64,000 nt of DNA from Sorangium aterium. GTDB taxonomy: Bacteria; Myxococcota_A; Polyangia; Polyangiales; Polyangiaceae. Under the pieces are notes generated by a model. That model ran no database searches, was not told where the DNA came from, and saw only the letters and a list, made by a program, of their open reading frames with translations. Each line of letters starts with the position of its first letter. The stretch's first letter is position 1. The position numbers and the translations under genes are program-made. This document shows positions 35,335-43,910 of this stretch, one piece after another. The DNA lies in the NCBI RefSeq assembly GCF_028368935.1, contig NZ_JAQNDK010000002.1, forward strand, positions 2,108,001 to 2,172,000. Direction: 5' to 3'.

Positions 35335-35693
35335 ATGGCCGGCAGGACCGGTCCCAACCACCCCCGCGGGCGCGAGCCCGTGGACCAAGTGCGACAACTC
35401 CAACGCCGGCTGTGGGTCGCGGCCAAGCGGCATCCGGGGCGCCGGTTCCACGCGTTGTATGACCGCATCGCGAGGTGTGACGTCCTCGCGGAAGCGTGGA
35501 AGCGGGTGAAGCGGAACCGCGGTGCGGCGGGCGTCGATGCTCAGACGCTCGCCGACATCGAGCAGCACGGCGTGGAGCGCTTCCTTGAAGAGCTCCGCGT
35601 CGCGTTGCGCGCAGGCTCGTACCGGCCAGCAGCGGTGCTGCGCCGGTACATCCCGAAGGCTGACGGAAAGAAGCGGCCGCTAGGCATCCCGAC
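35335..35693 (+). pseudogene. ltrA: Group II intron reverse transcriptase, N-terminal fragment
   Basis: The frame from ATG 35335 reads through RT-0/RT-1 (WVAAKRHPGRRFHALYDRI, KRNRGAAGVDAQTL, RYIPKADGKKRPLGIPT) and then leaves the protein family immediately after the GGCATCCCGAC repeat at 35683-35693. The family continues, in frame, at 38296. The frame is also open upstream to 34783, but that part coincides with intron RNA structure. This half alone cannot be active. Confidence 0.75.
35683..35693 (+). repeat. Left copy of 11-bp direct repeat flanking the recombinase element
   Basis: GGCATCCCGAC here encodes G-I-P of the RT motif RPLGIPT. The identical right copy is at 38296-38306. Both copies are in the same RT phase, being 2,613 bases (871 codons) apart. 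Confidence 0.85.
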
Positions 35694-35731
35694 ACCATCG
35701 ACAAACTGCGCCACGTGCAGCACCCCCTTCG

Positions 35732-36175
35732 GACTACGTCACCGTCACGCTGCCCATCCACCCTCTGAAGGGACAGCGGCTTCCTGTGGTCTCGTCCGTG
35801 CGAGGCCAGGATGGGCGGCGGTACGTCGACGCCGAGCATCCGCAGGGCTGGACGATCCGGCTTCCCATCGAGTGGACCGATCGAGCTGGTCCAGGGGTGA
35901 CCCCGCGGTGGCACGGCCGCGAAGTCCGTCTGGATGCTCGCGGTTTGCTTGAGCTCGCTCGCGCCGTGAGGACCGCCCTGGACCTCCACCGAGAGGAGCC
36001 CAATACACAGACAGTGGCATCCGCCAAAGCGAGCCAACCCGCCCATGCATCGGCCGAAGACCCCTCCGTGGTCGACGCTCCCCGCAACAATGCAGCGAGA
36101 TCTGCTGGGCGCGTGGGCCACGCTCGTCCTCAAGATCCTCCGCGTCGAGCCCACACCCGTCGAGGCCGGCCATGA
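35732..36175 (+). CDS. DUF5372-like accessory protein of the recombinase element
   Basis: The frame reads DYVTVTLPIHPLKGQRLPVV from 35732, then RYVDAEHPQGWTIRLPIEWTDR, a pattern I associate with the DUF5372 proteins next to element-borne recombinases. There is no ATG at the domain start. A GTG at 35786 is available but would cut the conserved beginning, so the true start is uncertain. The stop overlaps the recombinase ATG (ATGA), indicating coupled translation. Its role in integration is unknown. Confidence 0.6.
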   Translation, partial: DYVTVTLPIHPLKGQRLPVVSSVRGQDGRRYVDAEHPQGWTIRLPIEWTDRAGPGVTPRWHGREVRLDARGLLELARAVRTALDLHREEPNTQTVASAKASQPAHASAEDPSVVDAPRNNAARSAGRVGHARPQDPPRRAHTRRGRP

Positions 36176-38295
36176 GCGACAAGATCCAGCCGCAGCATCT
36201 GGAGCGTCGTGCGATCGTCTACATGCGCCAGTCCACGCTCCGCCAAGTCTACGAGCATCCTGAGTCTACGTCCCGGCAATACGCGCTGCAACAGCGTGCG
36301 ATCGCGCTTGGCTGGCCTGCCGACCGTATCGACGTGATCGACGAGGACGTTGGTCAGAGCGCCACAAGCGCCCAGTGGCGCACCGGCTTCCAGCGGCTGG
36401 CCGATGATGTAGCGCACGGACGCATCGGCGCCATTTTCGCGCTGGAAGTCTCACGGCTCGCCCGCTGCTCTGCGGACTGGTACCGGCTGCTCGACTTGTG
36501 CGGTTTCGCCGATGTGATTCTCGCTGATGAGCACAGCGTCTACACTCCACGCGATTCCAACGATCGGCTGCTCCTTGGACTTAAGGGTACGATGAGCGAG
36601 GCAGAGCAAATGTGGATGCGCTTGCGACTGCACGGCGGAAAGCTCAGCAAGGCGCGTCGCGGAGAGCTCTTTCTTCACGCTGCAACCGGCTATGAATGGG
36701 ATGAAGCTGCGTGCCGCTTCCGATTCGATCCGGACGAGCACATCCAGCGTGCTGTCCGCCTCGTCTTCGAACGCTTCCGCCTCGATGGGAGCGCCTACGC
36801 TGTGATGCGGTACTTCGCCGACCGTGGACTCAAGATGCCGGCGCGCAGCATCGCGACACGCGAGCTAAGCTGGGTGCCTCCGCGGCATAGTACGATCCTT
36901 CGCATGCTTCATAATCCGACGTACGCCGGTGCGTACGTCTTTGGTCGACATGAGGAACGCATCGCCCTTGTTGACGGTCAACTGCGTCGCCGCCGCGTGA
37001 CCCGTCTGACGCAAGAGGCATGGAAGACATGCATTCGCGATCGCCATCCGGCCTACATTCCATGGGAGGAATTCATGGCCAACCAACGAAAGCTGCATAA
37101 CAACCGGACCCATCAAACATCGCCGGATCAGCACGGGGCCGCTCGTGAAGGACCGGCCTTGCTCCAAGGCCTCGCGTTGTGTGGCAAGTGTGGTCACCGC
37201 ATGGCCACGAATTATCAAGGCACGCTGCGACGCGCACACTATGAATGCCGAGCCCCGATCACATATGCCGGCGGTCGGCATGTGTGCTGGACCGTTTCGG
37301 CGCGGGCCATCGATGAGGCGGTCGCGAGGCTCTTTCTGGAGGCGGCCCATCCGCCTGATATCGAAATTGGTCTGGCTGTCGTCCGCGAAGCAGAGCGACA
37401 GTCAAGCGAGGTGAACCGCCAGTGGAAGCTGCGACTGGAGCGGGCGCGGTATGAGGCGCGGCTGGCGGAGCGTCGGTATAAGGCAGTCGACCCGGACAAT
37501 CGCGTCGTCGCGCGCACGCTTGAACGCGATTGGAATGAAAAGCTTCGCGAGGTCGAGGCGTTGGAACGAGAGCACCAGGAGATCTGCCGACGCGAAAAGG
37601 TCAATATCACCGACGAGGACCGTCTCCGCATCTTGTCGCTTACCAGAGACCTCACTCAGGTCTGGAACGCGCCATCCACCACGCACGCCGAGCGGAAGAA
37701 TCTTCTCCGCATGCTCGTCCAGCAAGTGACCTTGAGCCCCATCGAGGTTCCTGCGCGCATGACCCGCGTGCAACTGCTCTGGAAGACGGGCGTGGTCAGC
37801 GACTTCACCGTTCCGCGACGCAGCAAGGACATGGCTGTGGCAACGCCTCCCGAAGCGATCGAGCTTATCCAAGAGCTTGTCTTTGCTCAGAAGCCCGACT
37901 GGGTGATCGCCGATGAGCTCAACCGTCGCGGCCTGCGCACGGGACGCAGCGCGCGGTGGAGCGCGATGTCTGTCCGCTGGATCCGCTGGCGCCGCGGCCT
38001 GCGGCGCCCGGGCCTCCCGCCCCCCTCCGTACGTCGGCCGGACCAGCGCGCCGACGGCCTGTATTCCATCCACGGCGTCGCTGCGCGCTTTCAGGTCACC
38101 GAGCACGTCGTGCGCTACTGGGTCGCAAAAGGCTGGCTGAAAAGCGTCGAGGGGGGCGGCCTCGGTCGCACTTTGTGGTTCAAGCTCGACCGGGCAACGA
38201 TCAAACGTCTGAACGAGGCCAAGGCCTGCGGCTACGGCCCGCGACCGCGAAGACATTCCCAAACCCGCGTGCAGGAGAAGAAGCAGTATGCGTAG
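36172..38295 (+). CDS. Large serine recombinase
   Basis: This 707-residue protein has an N-terminal resolvase domain (AIVYMRQSTLRQVYEHPEST, nucleophile Ser21; LEVSRLARCSADWYRLL), a recombinase domain (about 165-300, with RHSTILRMLHNPTYAGAYVFGR), a zinc ribbon (ALCGKCGHRMATN, later YECRA and CWTV), a coiled-coil region near 415-480, and a C-terminal MerR-like helix-turn-helix (GVAARFQVTEHVVRYWVAKGWL). It is intact. A GAGG site precedes the ATG. It probably mobilises the element in which it lies and inserted it into the group II intron RT. Confidence 0.92.
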   Translation: MSDKIQPQHLERRAIVYMRQSTLRQVYEHPESTSRQYALQQRAIALGWPADRIDVIDEDVGQSATSAQWRTGFQRLADDVAHGRIGAIFALEVSRLARCSADWYRLLDLCGFADVILADEHSVYTPRDSNDRLLLGLKGTMSEAEQMWMRLRLHGGKLSKARRGELFLHAATGYEWDEAACRFRFDPDEHIQRAVRLVFERFRLDGSAYAVMRYFADRGLKMPARSIATRELSWVPPRHSTILRMLHNPTYAGAYVFGRHEERIALVDGQLRRRRVTRLTQEAWKTCIRDRHPAYIPWEEFMANQRKLHNNRTHQTSPDQHGAAREGPALLQGLALCGKCGHRMATNYQGTLRRAHYECRAPITYAGGRHVCWTVSARAIDEAVARLFLEAAHPPDIEIGLAVVREAERQSSEVNRQWKLRLERARYEARLAERRYKAVDPDNRVVARTLERDWNEKLREVEALEREHQEICRREKVNITDEDRLRILSLTRDLTQVWNAPSTTHAERKNLLRMLVQQVTLSPIEVPARMTRVQLLWKTGVVSDFTVPRRSKDMAVATPPEAIELIQELVFAQKPDWVIADELNRRGLRTGRSARWSAMSVRWIRWRRGLRRPGLPPPSVRRPDQRADGLYSIHGVAARFQVTEHVVRYWVAKGWLKSVEGGGLGRTLWFKLDRATIKRLNEAKACGYGPRPRRHSQTRVQEKKQYA

Positions 38296-39300
38296 GGCAT
38301 CCCGACGATCCGGGACCGGGTGGTGCAGATGGCGGCGAAGCTTGTGCTGGAGCCGATCTTCGAGGCGGACTTTCGTCCGAACTCGTACGGCTTCCGGCCT
38401 CGTCGCAGCGCGACAGAGGCGCTGGAGACCCTCCGCAAGCTGGGAGCTCGCGGAGGCAACCACGTCCTGGACGCGGACATCCGCGACTACTTCGGCAGCA
38501 TCGACCACGACAAGCTGATGAAGCTGGTCGAGCGACGCGTCTCGGATCGGCGGGTACTCAAGCTGCTGCGGCAGTGGCTCCGGTGCGGGGTGATGGACGA
38601 GGGGCGCGAAGTAGCGACGCTCTCTGGGACACCGCAGGGCGGCGTGATCTCGCCGCTCTTGTCGAACATCTTCCTGCACGTGCTCGATGCGGCGTGGGAG
38701 CGCCACGGTGCCCACCTGGGCACGCTGGTGCGCTACGCGGACGACTTCGTGATCGTGTGCAGCACGAGGTCGGCGTGCGAGCAGGCCGAGAAGCGCGTGC
38801 GCGAGGTGCTCGCGCGGCTCGGTCTGGAGCTCCACCCGGACAAGACGAGGCGGGTGGATCTCTCCTGGGGCAAGGAGGGCTTCGACTTCCTCGGCTGCCA
38901 CCTGCGCAAGCGCATGAGCGGGCCGATCTGGGAGCAGTCACGCCGGCGCGTGTACTTTCTCCAGCGCTGGCCTTCTCAGCGCAGTATGAGGCGGGTGCGG
39001 CAGCGCGTGAAGGAGCTGACCGGTCGAGCCAGGAACGGCGTGAAGGACGTGCGGGTGCTGATCCGCGACCTGAACCCGGTGCTGCGCGGCTGGGGCAACT
39101 ACTTCCGCACCGGGAATGCGGCGGACAAGTTCAACCAGATCGACAGCTACGTGTGGCGGCGGCTCTGTGGCTTCCTCGTGAAGCGCAAGGGGCGCAACCT
39201 GCGGGCGGGCGAGACCGAGGGTTGGACGCGCGACTTCTTCGTCGAAGGCCACGGGCTGTACCGCCTGCGCGGGACCATCCAGTACCCGGAGGCTGCGTAA
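38296..39300 (+). pseudogene. ltrA: Group II intron reverse transcriptase, C-terminal fragment
   Basis: From the right repeat the frame resumes GIPTIRDRVVQMAAKLVLEPIF and includes RT domains 2-7 with SYGFRPRRSATEAL, GTPQGGVISPLLSNIFLH and the catalytic RYADDFVIV, then the maturase X domain (GWGNYFRTGNAADKF, VWRRLCGFLVKRKG). There is no HNH endonuclease at the C-terminus. An ATG at 38329 could let this piece be translated alone, but it lacks the N-terminal fingers. It is inactive unless the element excises. Confidence 0.8.
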
Positions 39301-39325
39301 TGCAGCGGCCCGAGAGACCACCGGT

Positions 39326-39359
39326 AAGCCGTGTGCGGGAAATCCGCATGCACGGTTTG
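39326..39359 (+). ncRNA. Group II intron domain V
   Basis: This 34-base hairpin begins AAGCCGTGTGCGGG, has a GAAA-type loop and returns as TCCGCATGCACGGTTTG. That is the conserved shape and sequence of the ribozyme catalytic domain V, including the AGC triad. Domain VI follows at about 39389-39407. Confidence 0.8.
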
Positions 39360-39422
39360 AAAGGGGGTCTTGCCCTTCATCGCCCGGCTTCACAGCCGGG
39401 CAGGAGAAAGTAGGATCTACCA

Positions 39423-39854
39423 ATGGATCAGAAGGATTCGCCGATCGCGGAGCGTCGCTACAGCGTGGAAGGTCAGCCTGGGCGAGAAATCATCTTGAAG
39501 ATTGGGCGGCCATTCGAGGTGAGCCCTCCTGGGGTGGACTGGGCGTGTCCCGTCGTCTTCGAGGGCCTGGACGACGGATGCAGCAAGTGCGTGTACGGGA
39601 TCGACGGTGTGCAGGCGATCCAGCTCGCGATGCAGTACGCGCGCAATCAGCTGGAGGCCTCCGGGCTGCAGCTCCTGTGGATGAACGAGGAGCCGGGCGA
39701 TCTGGGGCTCCCGCGCCCGATCGAGAGCACGCTCGGCGTATGGTTTCAGCGCGAGCTCGAGCAGATGGTGGAGAGTGAGCAACGCAGGATGCACGAGATC
39801 GTGCTCAAGCTCGGCGAGGTGCGCGAGCGGCGCCGGAAATCGACCGGAGCCTAG
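39423..39854 (+). CDS. DUF6968-like hypothetical protein
   Basis: This 143-residue cytoplasmic protein reads IAERRYSVEGQPG, then LKIGRPFEVSPPGVDWACPV and a GIDGVQAIQLAMQYARNQL helix, which resembles the DUF6968 family. The C-terminal 40 residues are a charged helix. Its ATG begins two bases after the inferred 3' end of the group II intron, so the intron sits in its leader and its expression may depend on splicing. The function is unknown. Confidence 0.75.
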   Translation: MDQKDSPIAERRYSVEGQPGREIILKIGRPFEVSPPGVDWACPVVFEGLDDGCSKCVYGIDGVQAIQLAMQYARNQLEASGLQLLWMNEEPGDLGLPRPIESTLGVWFQRELEQMVESEQRRMHEIVLKLGEVRERRRKSTGA

Positions 39855-39956
39855 CTTCGGCGCGGTGCCCGTTCCGTCCCGTGGGCGGGGCCGATCGACC
39901 GCTGTGCGATCCTTTCCTCGTCGGCTCCTCCTCCGTCGAGAAGGCTGCGCGCCCCA

Positions 39957-40220
39957 TCACATCGTTTCGACCGACTTGAGCATCTCCGGGATGAAGTGGA
40001 GTCTCGGCCGGAGCAGCCTGTCGCGGCGCCCGGGCTGTCGGACCTGGAGCATGGCGCCGGTCGCCGAGCTGTTCGAGGCATCCAGCAGATCGTCGGTGAA
40101 CGTATAACTGTAATTCTCTTGCTTGGTCGGTGTCTTGTCCTCCGCAGCGGCCTCGGGGATCGAGACGCCGAGAAACAGCAGCGCGGCTGTGGCTGAAATA
40201 AGCGATCGCGGTTTCATCAT
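39957..40220 (-). CDS. Small exported protein
   Basis: This 87-residue protein starts at MMKPRS behind GAGGAG. It has a signal peptide ending near EAAAE and a short mature part, YSYTFTDDLLDASNSSATGA, then VRQPGRRDRLLRPRLHFIPEMLKSVE. The ending R-P-R-x-x-F-x-P-E-x-L-K-S-V-E recurs in my memory of small myxobacterial periplasmic proteins. The function is unknown. Confidence 0.65.
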   Translation of the reverse strand: MMKPRSLISATAALLFLGVSIPEAAAEDKTPTKQENYSYTFTDDLLDASNSSATGAMLQVRQPGRRDRLLRPRLHFIPEMLKSVETM

Positions 40221-40508
40221 GTCTCCTCGCCTTTATCGGACACGAGCGAGGTCCGCAGATTGGGACCCTTCTTGCCGAGCTCGACGCCGCGTCGCGGAAC
40301 TGGCCGGGGCGGCTGCGGCGAGAGCGCGCTGAGCTCCCTGCTCGGGGCGCCCGCTCCTGGGGCACGCGCCATCCATGGGGACGATGCGCCTCTGCGTTCC
40401 GTGCCGACAGGCGCGCTCGATGTCGTCGCGGAGGGCTTCCTGGACGGACCCCACGATCTGGTGACAACGCAGGTGACATCGCTCTCCTTCCGCGTAGAAT
40501 CGGGCCCG

Positions 40509-40841
40509 ATGCTCACCTGCAGTCGAAGGAGCACGACGGGCGGCCTCATCGTTGCGGTCGTCGCGGCGCTCGCTGTGGTCGTCCCCGCCGGAGCGGCCGG
40601 GGCGAGCGAGGAGACGCCGGCGAAGGTGGCGAACGGCATCGCCGTCGGCGTCCAGCTGGAGGCGCTCTCGGACGTGAAGGTCGCGCGCGCCGAGGTCGCC
40701 CGGGGATCCAGGGTGAGCGTGGCCAGGCTGATCGAGCGGCAGGGCCAGCTCACCGCCGTCGACGTCGAGCTCGCCGACGGCCACATCGCGCGCGTGGCGA
40801 TGGCGACGGTCCGCAAGTCGTTCCGCGTCCTCTCCGAGTAG
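40509..40841 (+). CDS. Small exported hypothetical protein
   Basis: This 110-residue protein starts at MLTCSRR, has a hydrophobic export segment (GGLIVAVVAALAVVVPAGAAG), and a mature part of about 75 residues with VARLIERQGQLTAVDVELADGHIARVAM, predicted as beta/alpha. The frame is open upstream to 40260 without protein-like composition, so the later ATG is preferred. It ends 61 bases before the D-Ala-D-Ala ligase gene. I know no family for it. Confidence 0.55.
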   Translation: MLTCSRRSTTGGLIVAVVAALAVVVPAGAAGASEETPAKVANGIAVGVQLEALSDVKVARAEVARGSRVSVARLIERQGQLTAVDVELADGHIARVAMATVRKSFRVLSE

Positions 40842-40902
40842 CCGTCTTCCTCGATCCGCCGGCTTCTTCGCCCTCGTGCGCGATCGCGGCTAGGGTGCCG
40901 CC

Positions 40903-42045
40903 ATGCGGAACCCCGCGAAGGTGCGCGTCGCCGTCCTGTTCGGCGGCCGCTCGGCCGAGCACGAGATCTCCCTCCTGTCCGCCCGCTTCGTCGTCGAGGC
41001 GCTCGACCGCGACCGCTTCGAGCCGGTGCTCATCGGCATCGACAAGTCCGGCCGCTGGCTGCTCCAGGAAGAGGCGCTGCTCCTCAGCGCGGCGCGCGAC
41101 CCCCGCCTCGCCCGGCTGAACGAGGCGATGCCGGAGATCGCCCTCGACGCCCACCCTGGGCCCGCCGGCGAGGCCATGCTGACCGTGCCGGGCGGCTCGC
41201 GCTCCCCGATCGACGTGGTCTTCCCCGTCCTGCACGGGCCCACGGGCGAGGACGGCTGCGTCCAGGGCCTCCTCGAGCTCGCCGGGGTCCCGTACGTCGG
41301 CTCCGGCGTGCTCGGCTCCGCCGTGGGGATGGACAAGGACGTGATGAAGCGCCTGCTCCGCGAGGCGGAGATCCCCATCGTGCCCCACGTCACGCTCCGC
41401 CGGGCCGCGTGGGACCGCGATCGCGGCGCGTGCATCGAGCAGATCGCCGCCCTCTCCGCCCCCGGCAGCGCCGGCTTCGGGCCGATCTTCGTCAAGCCCG
41501 CGAACCTCGGGTCGTCCGTCGGCGTCCGGCGCGTCAAGGCGCGCTCCGAGATCGAGGCGGCCGTCGAGCACGCCTTCGAGTTCGACCTGAAGATCGTCTG
41601 CGAGCAGGGCATCGAGGGCGTGCGTGAAATCGAGTGCTCCGTGCTCGGCGACGACGACCCCATCGCCTCCGTGCCCGGCGAGATCGTGGTCGGGCACGCC
41701 GACGGCTTCTACTCCTACGCCGCGAAGTACATCGACGCCGACGGCGCCACGATCCGGATCCCGGCCGACCTCTCCCCGGCCGAGGCGAACGCCGTGCAGC
41801 TGGTCGCGCTCCGCGCGTTCCGCGCGCTGGAGGCGTCGGGGATGGCCCGCGTCGACCTCTTCCTCTCGCCCGATCGCGCGCTCTACGTGAACGAGATCAA
41901 CACCATCCCCGGCTTCACGGCGATCTCGATGTACCCGAAGCTCTGGGAGGCGAGCGGCATCCCCGCGCGCGAGCTGATCGAGCGCCTCATCGCGCTCGCG
42001 CTCGAGCGCGGCGCGCGGAAGGCCCGCCTCAGGACGAGCGCCTAG
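40903..42045 (+). CDS. ddl: D-alanine--D-alanine ligase
   Basis: This 380-residue ATP-grasp enzyme makes the D-Ala-D-Ala dipeptide for peptidoglycan in the cytoplasm. Visible motifs are VLFGGRSAEHEISLLSA at the N-terminus, HGPTGEDGCVQGLLELAGVPYVGSG, the ATP-binding KPANLGSSVGV, and YVNEINTIPGFTAISMYPKLW at the C-terminus, all of the Ddl family. The length is slightly above the usual 310-370 residues. It is not inside a cell-division cluster here. Its last codons form the first unit of a 44-bp tandem repeat. Confidence 0.95.
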   Translation: MRNPAKVRVAVLFGGRSAEHEISLLSARFVVEALDRDRFEPVLIGIDKSGRWLLQEEALLLSAARDPRLARLNEAMPEIALDAHPGPAGEAMLTVPGGSRSPIDVVFPVLHGPTGEDGCVQGLLELAGVPYVGSGVLGSAVGMDKDVMKRLLREAEIPIVPHVTLRRAAWDRDRGACIEQIAALSAPGSAGFGPIFVKPANLGSSVGVRRVKARSEIEAAVEHAFEFDLKIVCEQGIEGVREIECSVLGDDDPIASVPGEIVVGHADGFYSYAAKYIDADGATIRIPADLSPAEANAVQLVALRAFRALEASGMARVDLFLSPDRALYVNEINTIPGFTAISMYPKLWEASGIPARELIERLIALALERGARKARLRTSA

Positions 42046-42137
42046 CGCCTAGCGCCGCGCGGAAGGCCCGCCTCGGAACGAGCGCCTGGCGCCGCGCGGC
42101 GCGCGGAAGGCCCGCCTCAGGACGAGCGCCTAGCGCC
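42013..42137 (+). repeat. Three 37-bp repeats at a 44-bp period over the ddl stop codon
   Basis: Copies at 42013-42049, 42057-42093 and 42101-42137 start GCGCGGAAGGCCCGCCTC and end CGAGCGCC(T/G)(A/G)GCGCC. Copies 1 and 3 are identical, and copy 2 differs at a few positions. The first copy contains the end of ddl, including its TAG stop, so the C-terminal codons have been duplicated into the intergenic space. Confidence 0.85.
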
Positions 42138-42157
42138 GCGGCGCGCGTCCGCCCGCG

Positions 42158-43252
42158 TCAGCCCCCGTCGAGCCGCACGCCGGGGGCGCCGAGCGCGGGC
42201 CGCCGCACGAGGGACGGGCCGAGCGCCTCGAGGATGCGCGCGTGGCGCTCGGCGGGCGCCCACACGAGGATGTGCCCGCCGCCGCCTGCGCCGCACACCC
42301 GGAGGACCTCGACCCCGAGGCCCTCGAGCCGCCGCTCCAGCGAGAGCGCGATCGCGCTCGCCGCCCTCGAGAGGCGCACCTTCGCGGCCGCGCCCCGGCG
42401 CATGCCCGAGAGCACCAGCGAGAGCGAGCCGAGCTCGAAGCCGCGCGCGACCTCGCCGGCCGCCGCCACGAGCTCGCCCTTCGCGTCGCACGCCGAGCCC
42501 GAGTCCATCCGATCCAGCACCTCGCCCGACACGCGCCGCACCTCCGTGTCCACGAGCAGCAGCCCCGCCGAGAGCGCGGGCACGAGGTCCGGACAGCCGA
42601 TCGCGAGCGGCCGCACCCCCGAGCAGCCGCCGGCGTCGAAGGCGAGATCGAGCAGCCCCCCGAACGCAGCGAACACCTGATCCTGCGCGCCGCACGCGTT
42701 GCACAGGCGCTCGCGCTCGATCGCGACCGCCTCGCGCGCCAGATCCTCCGGCGCGACGGCCTCTCCGATCGAGGCGCGCAGCGCGAAGAGCGCCGCCACC
42801 GCCACCGACGCGCTGCCGCCCAGGCCGGCCCCGGGAGACGTCTCGCTCTCGACCCGCAGGGCGACCCCGTCGCCCACGCCCGCCGCGGAGAGCGTCGCCT
42901 CGATCAGGCGGAAGGCGACATCGTCGCGCGGAGGATCCGCGCGGCGCCGTAGGAGGACGCGCCCCCCTCCGGCGGCGCCGGCGCCCTCGGTCGGGTGCGG
43001 CTCCGCCCGTCCCTCGCCGCGCGCGGCGAGCTCGAGCCGCACCCAGCCTCGATCGAACGGCTCCACGATCACGCGCACGCGCAGATCGATCGCGGCGCCC
43101 ACGACGCGCCCGCCGTCCTGTCGGGCGATGCCGGGCAGGTCGCTGCCACCCCCGGCGAAGGAGACGCGCATCGGCGCGCTCGAGGCCGCGCGCCACAGCG
43201 GGCTTCGCAGCGTTCGCGGCGCGGAGAGGGAGCCGGCGCAGGGGATGCTCAT
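42158..43252 (-). CDS. GHMP kinase (heptose-7-phosphate kinase-like)
   Basis: This 364-residue protein has all three GHMP motifs: substrate motif SAPMRVSFAGGGSDLP near the N-terminus, the ATP loop ETSPGAGLGGSASVAV, and VCGAGGGGHILVWAP near the C-terminus. The AGGGSDLP form is typical of D-glycero-D-manno-heptose-7-phosphate kinase (HddA)-like and related sugar kinases. It probably feeds nucleotide-sugar synthesis for surface polysaccharide. It has no sugar-pathway neighbours here, so the substrate is unproven. Confidence 0.88.
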   Translation of the reverse strand: MSIPCAGSLSAPRTLRSPLWRAASSAPMRVSFAGGGSDLPGIARQDGGRVVGAAIDLRVRVIVEPFDRGWVRLELAARGEGRAEPHPTEGAGAAGGGRVLLRRRADPPRDDVAFRLIEATLSAAGVGDGVALRVESETSPGAGLGGSASVAVAALFALRASIGEAVAPEDLAREAVAIERERLCNACGAQDQVFAAFGGLLDLAFDAGGCSGVRPLAIGCPDLVPALSAGLLLVDTEVRRVSGEVLDRMDSGSACDAKGELVAAAGEVARGFELGSLSLVLSGMRRGAAAKVRLSRAASAIALSLERRLEGLGVEVLRVCGAGGGGHILVWAPAERHARILEALGPSLVRRPALGAPGVRLDGG

Positions 43253-43403
43253 GCTGTCCTTCGGCGCGAGCGCGACCCGCCGGGGCGCGAGCGCGCCCCA
43301 GGGACCGAGGCGGAGCGCCCCGCGGCGGCACCCCGTGCAGGGAGCAGGCCATCGATGGAGCGCCCGGCGTGCACGCTCCCGCTCGGTCCCCCCCCGGTTC
43401 CGC

Positions 43404-43910
43404 TCAGTTCAGGTCCTTGCTCGCGGGCTCGCTCCGCGGCGAGGGCTGCGCGCGGGCCGCGTCGAGGATCCGGTCGATCACCCTGAGCCCGGCCGCGAAC
43501 ATGTCCCGCTCAGCGCGCTCGCCGCCGGCGTGCACCTCGGCCGCCTTCTCCCGGAGGGCGAGCGCGTCGCGGCGGACGACCGGGAGGCGGGCCGCGCCCG
43601 CCGCCTCGGCGATGCACCCGGCGAGATCGTAGATGAGGAACGCGTCCTCCTCGCTGATCCGGGCCTCCGTGCGGCGCCCCTCGGCGCGGGCGCGCGCCGG
43701 GGATCCGCCGGCGCGATCCCCGCGGGCCTGCGGCGCGACCTCCCGATCGTCGTCATCGTCCCCGATCGAGCCCGAGGAGACGCGGTCGAGCAGGCTGGTC
43801 AACTCGACCCGGTAGGCGGCGAGGACCAGCGCGCAGAGCGCCCCGCGATCGCGCAGCGAGAAGAGGATCAGCTCGAGGAGCCGGTCGGACCGGGTCGCGC
43901 AGTTTTGCAT
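43404..43910 (-). CDS. Hypothetical helical protein
   Basis: This 168-residue frame starts at MQNCATRSDRLLELIL, which gives an amphipathic helix, followed by a low-complexity acidic/arginine stretch and then helices (LIYDLAGCIAEAAGAARLPVVRRDAL, FAAGLRVIDRILDAA). There is no signal peptide and no known domain. It lies upstream of, and in the same orientation as, the GHMP kinase. The frame is open further upstream to 44003 but becomes arginine-rich. Confidence 0.5.
   Translation of the reverse strand: MQNCATRSDRLLELILFSLRDRGALCALVLAAYRVELTSLLDRVSSGSIGDDDDDREVAPQARGDRAGGSPARARAEGRRTEARISEEDAFLIYDLAGCIAEAAGAARLPVVRRDALALREKAAEVHAGGERAERDMFAAGLRVIDRILDAARAQPSPRSEPASKDLN

Larger units (their letters stand above)
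35694..38295 (+). mobile_element. Serine-recombinase element inserted in the RT gene
   Basis: About 2.6 kb lie between two copies of the 11-base sequence GGCATCCCGAC (35683-35693 and 38296-38306). The element carries a DUF5372-like small gene and a large serine recombinase whose stop codon abuts the right repeat. Joining the outer sequences at one repeat copy restores the RT reading G-I-P-T-I-R-D-R. No terminal inverted repeats were seen, as expected for serine-recombinase elements. The repeat is either the crossover core or a target duplication. Confidence 0.8.
34786..39420 (+). mobile_element. Group II intron, interrupted by a recombinase element
   Basis: The 5' end GTGCG at 34786 and an early GGGTGAGAGTCCCG segment (near 34860) match bacterial group II introns. 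A reverse transcriptase/maturase ORF occupies domain IV. Domain V is recognisable at 39326-39359, a domain VI hairpin CCCGGCT-TCAC-AGCCGGG follows, and the 3' end is near 39420 (ATCTAC). Without the 2,613-bp insertion the intron would be about 2.0 kb, a usual length. The 3' exon begins two bases before the ATG of the next gene. Exact ends need the exon-binding sites. Confidence 0.75.

Noticed and set aside
34109-36154. A 681-residue minus-strand frame across the minisatellite and intron
   Set aside because: It runs through CRISPR repeats, intron RNA and an RT gene in antisense, so it cannot be a real gene.
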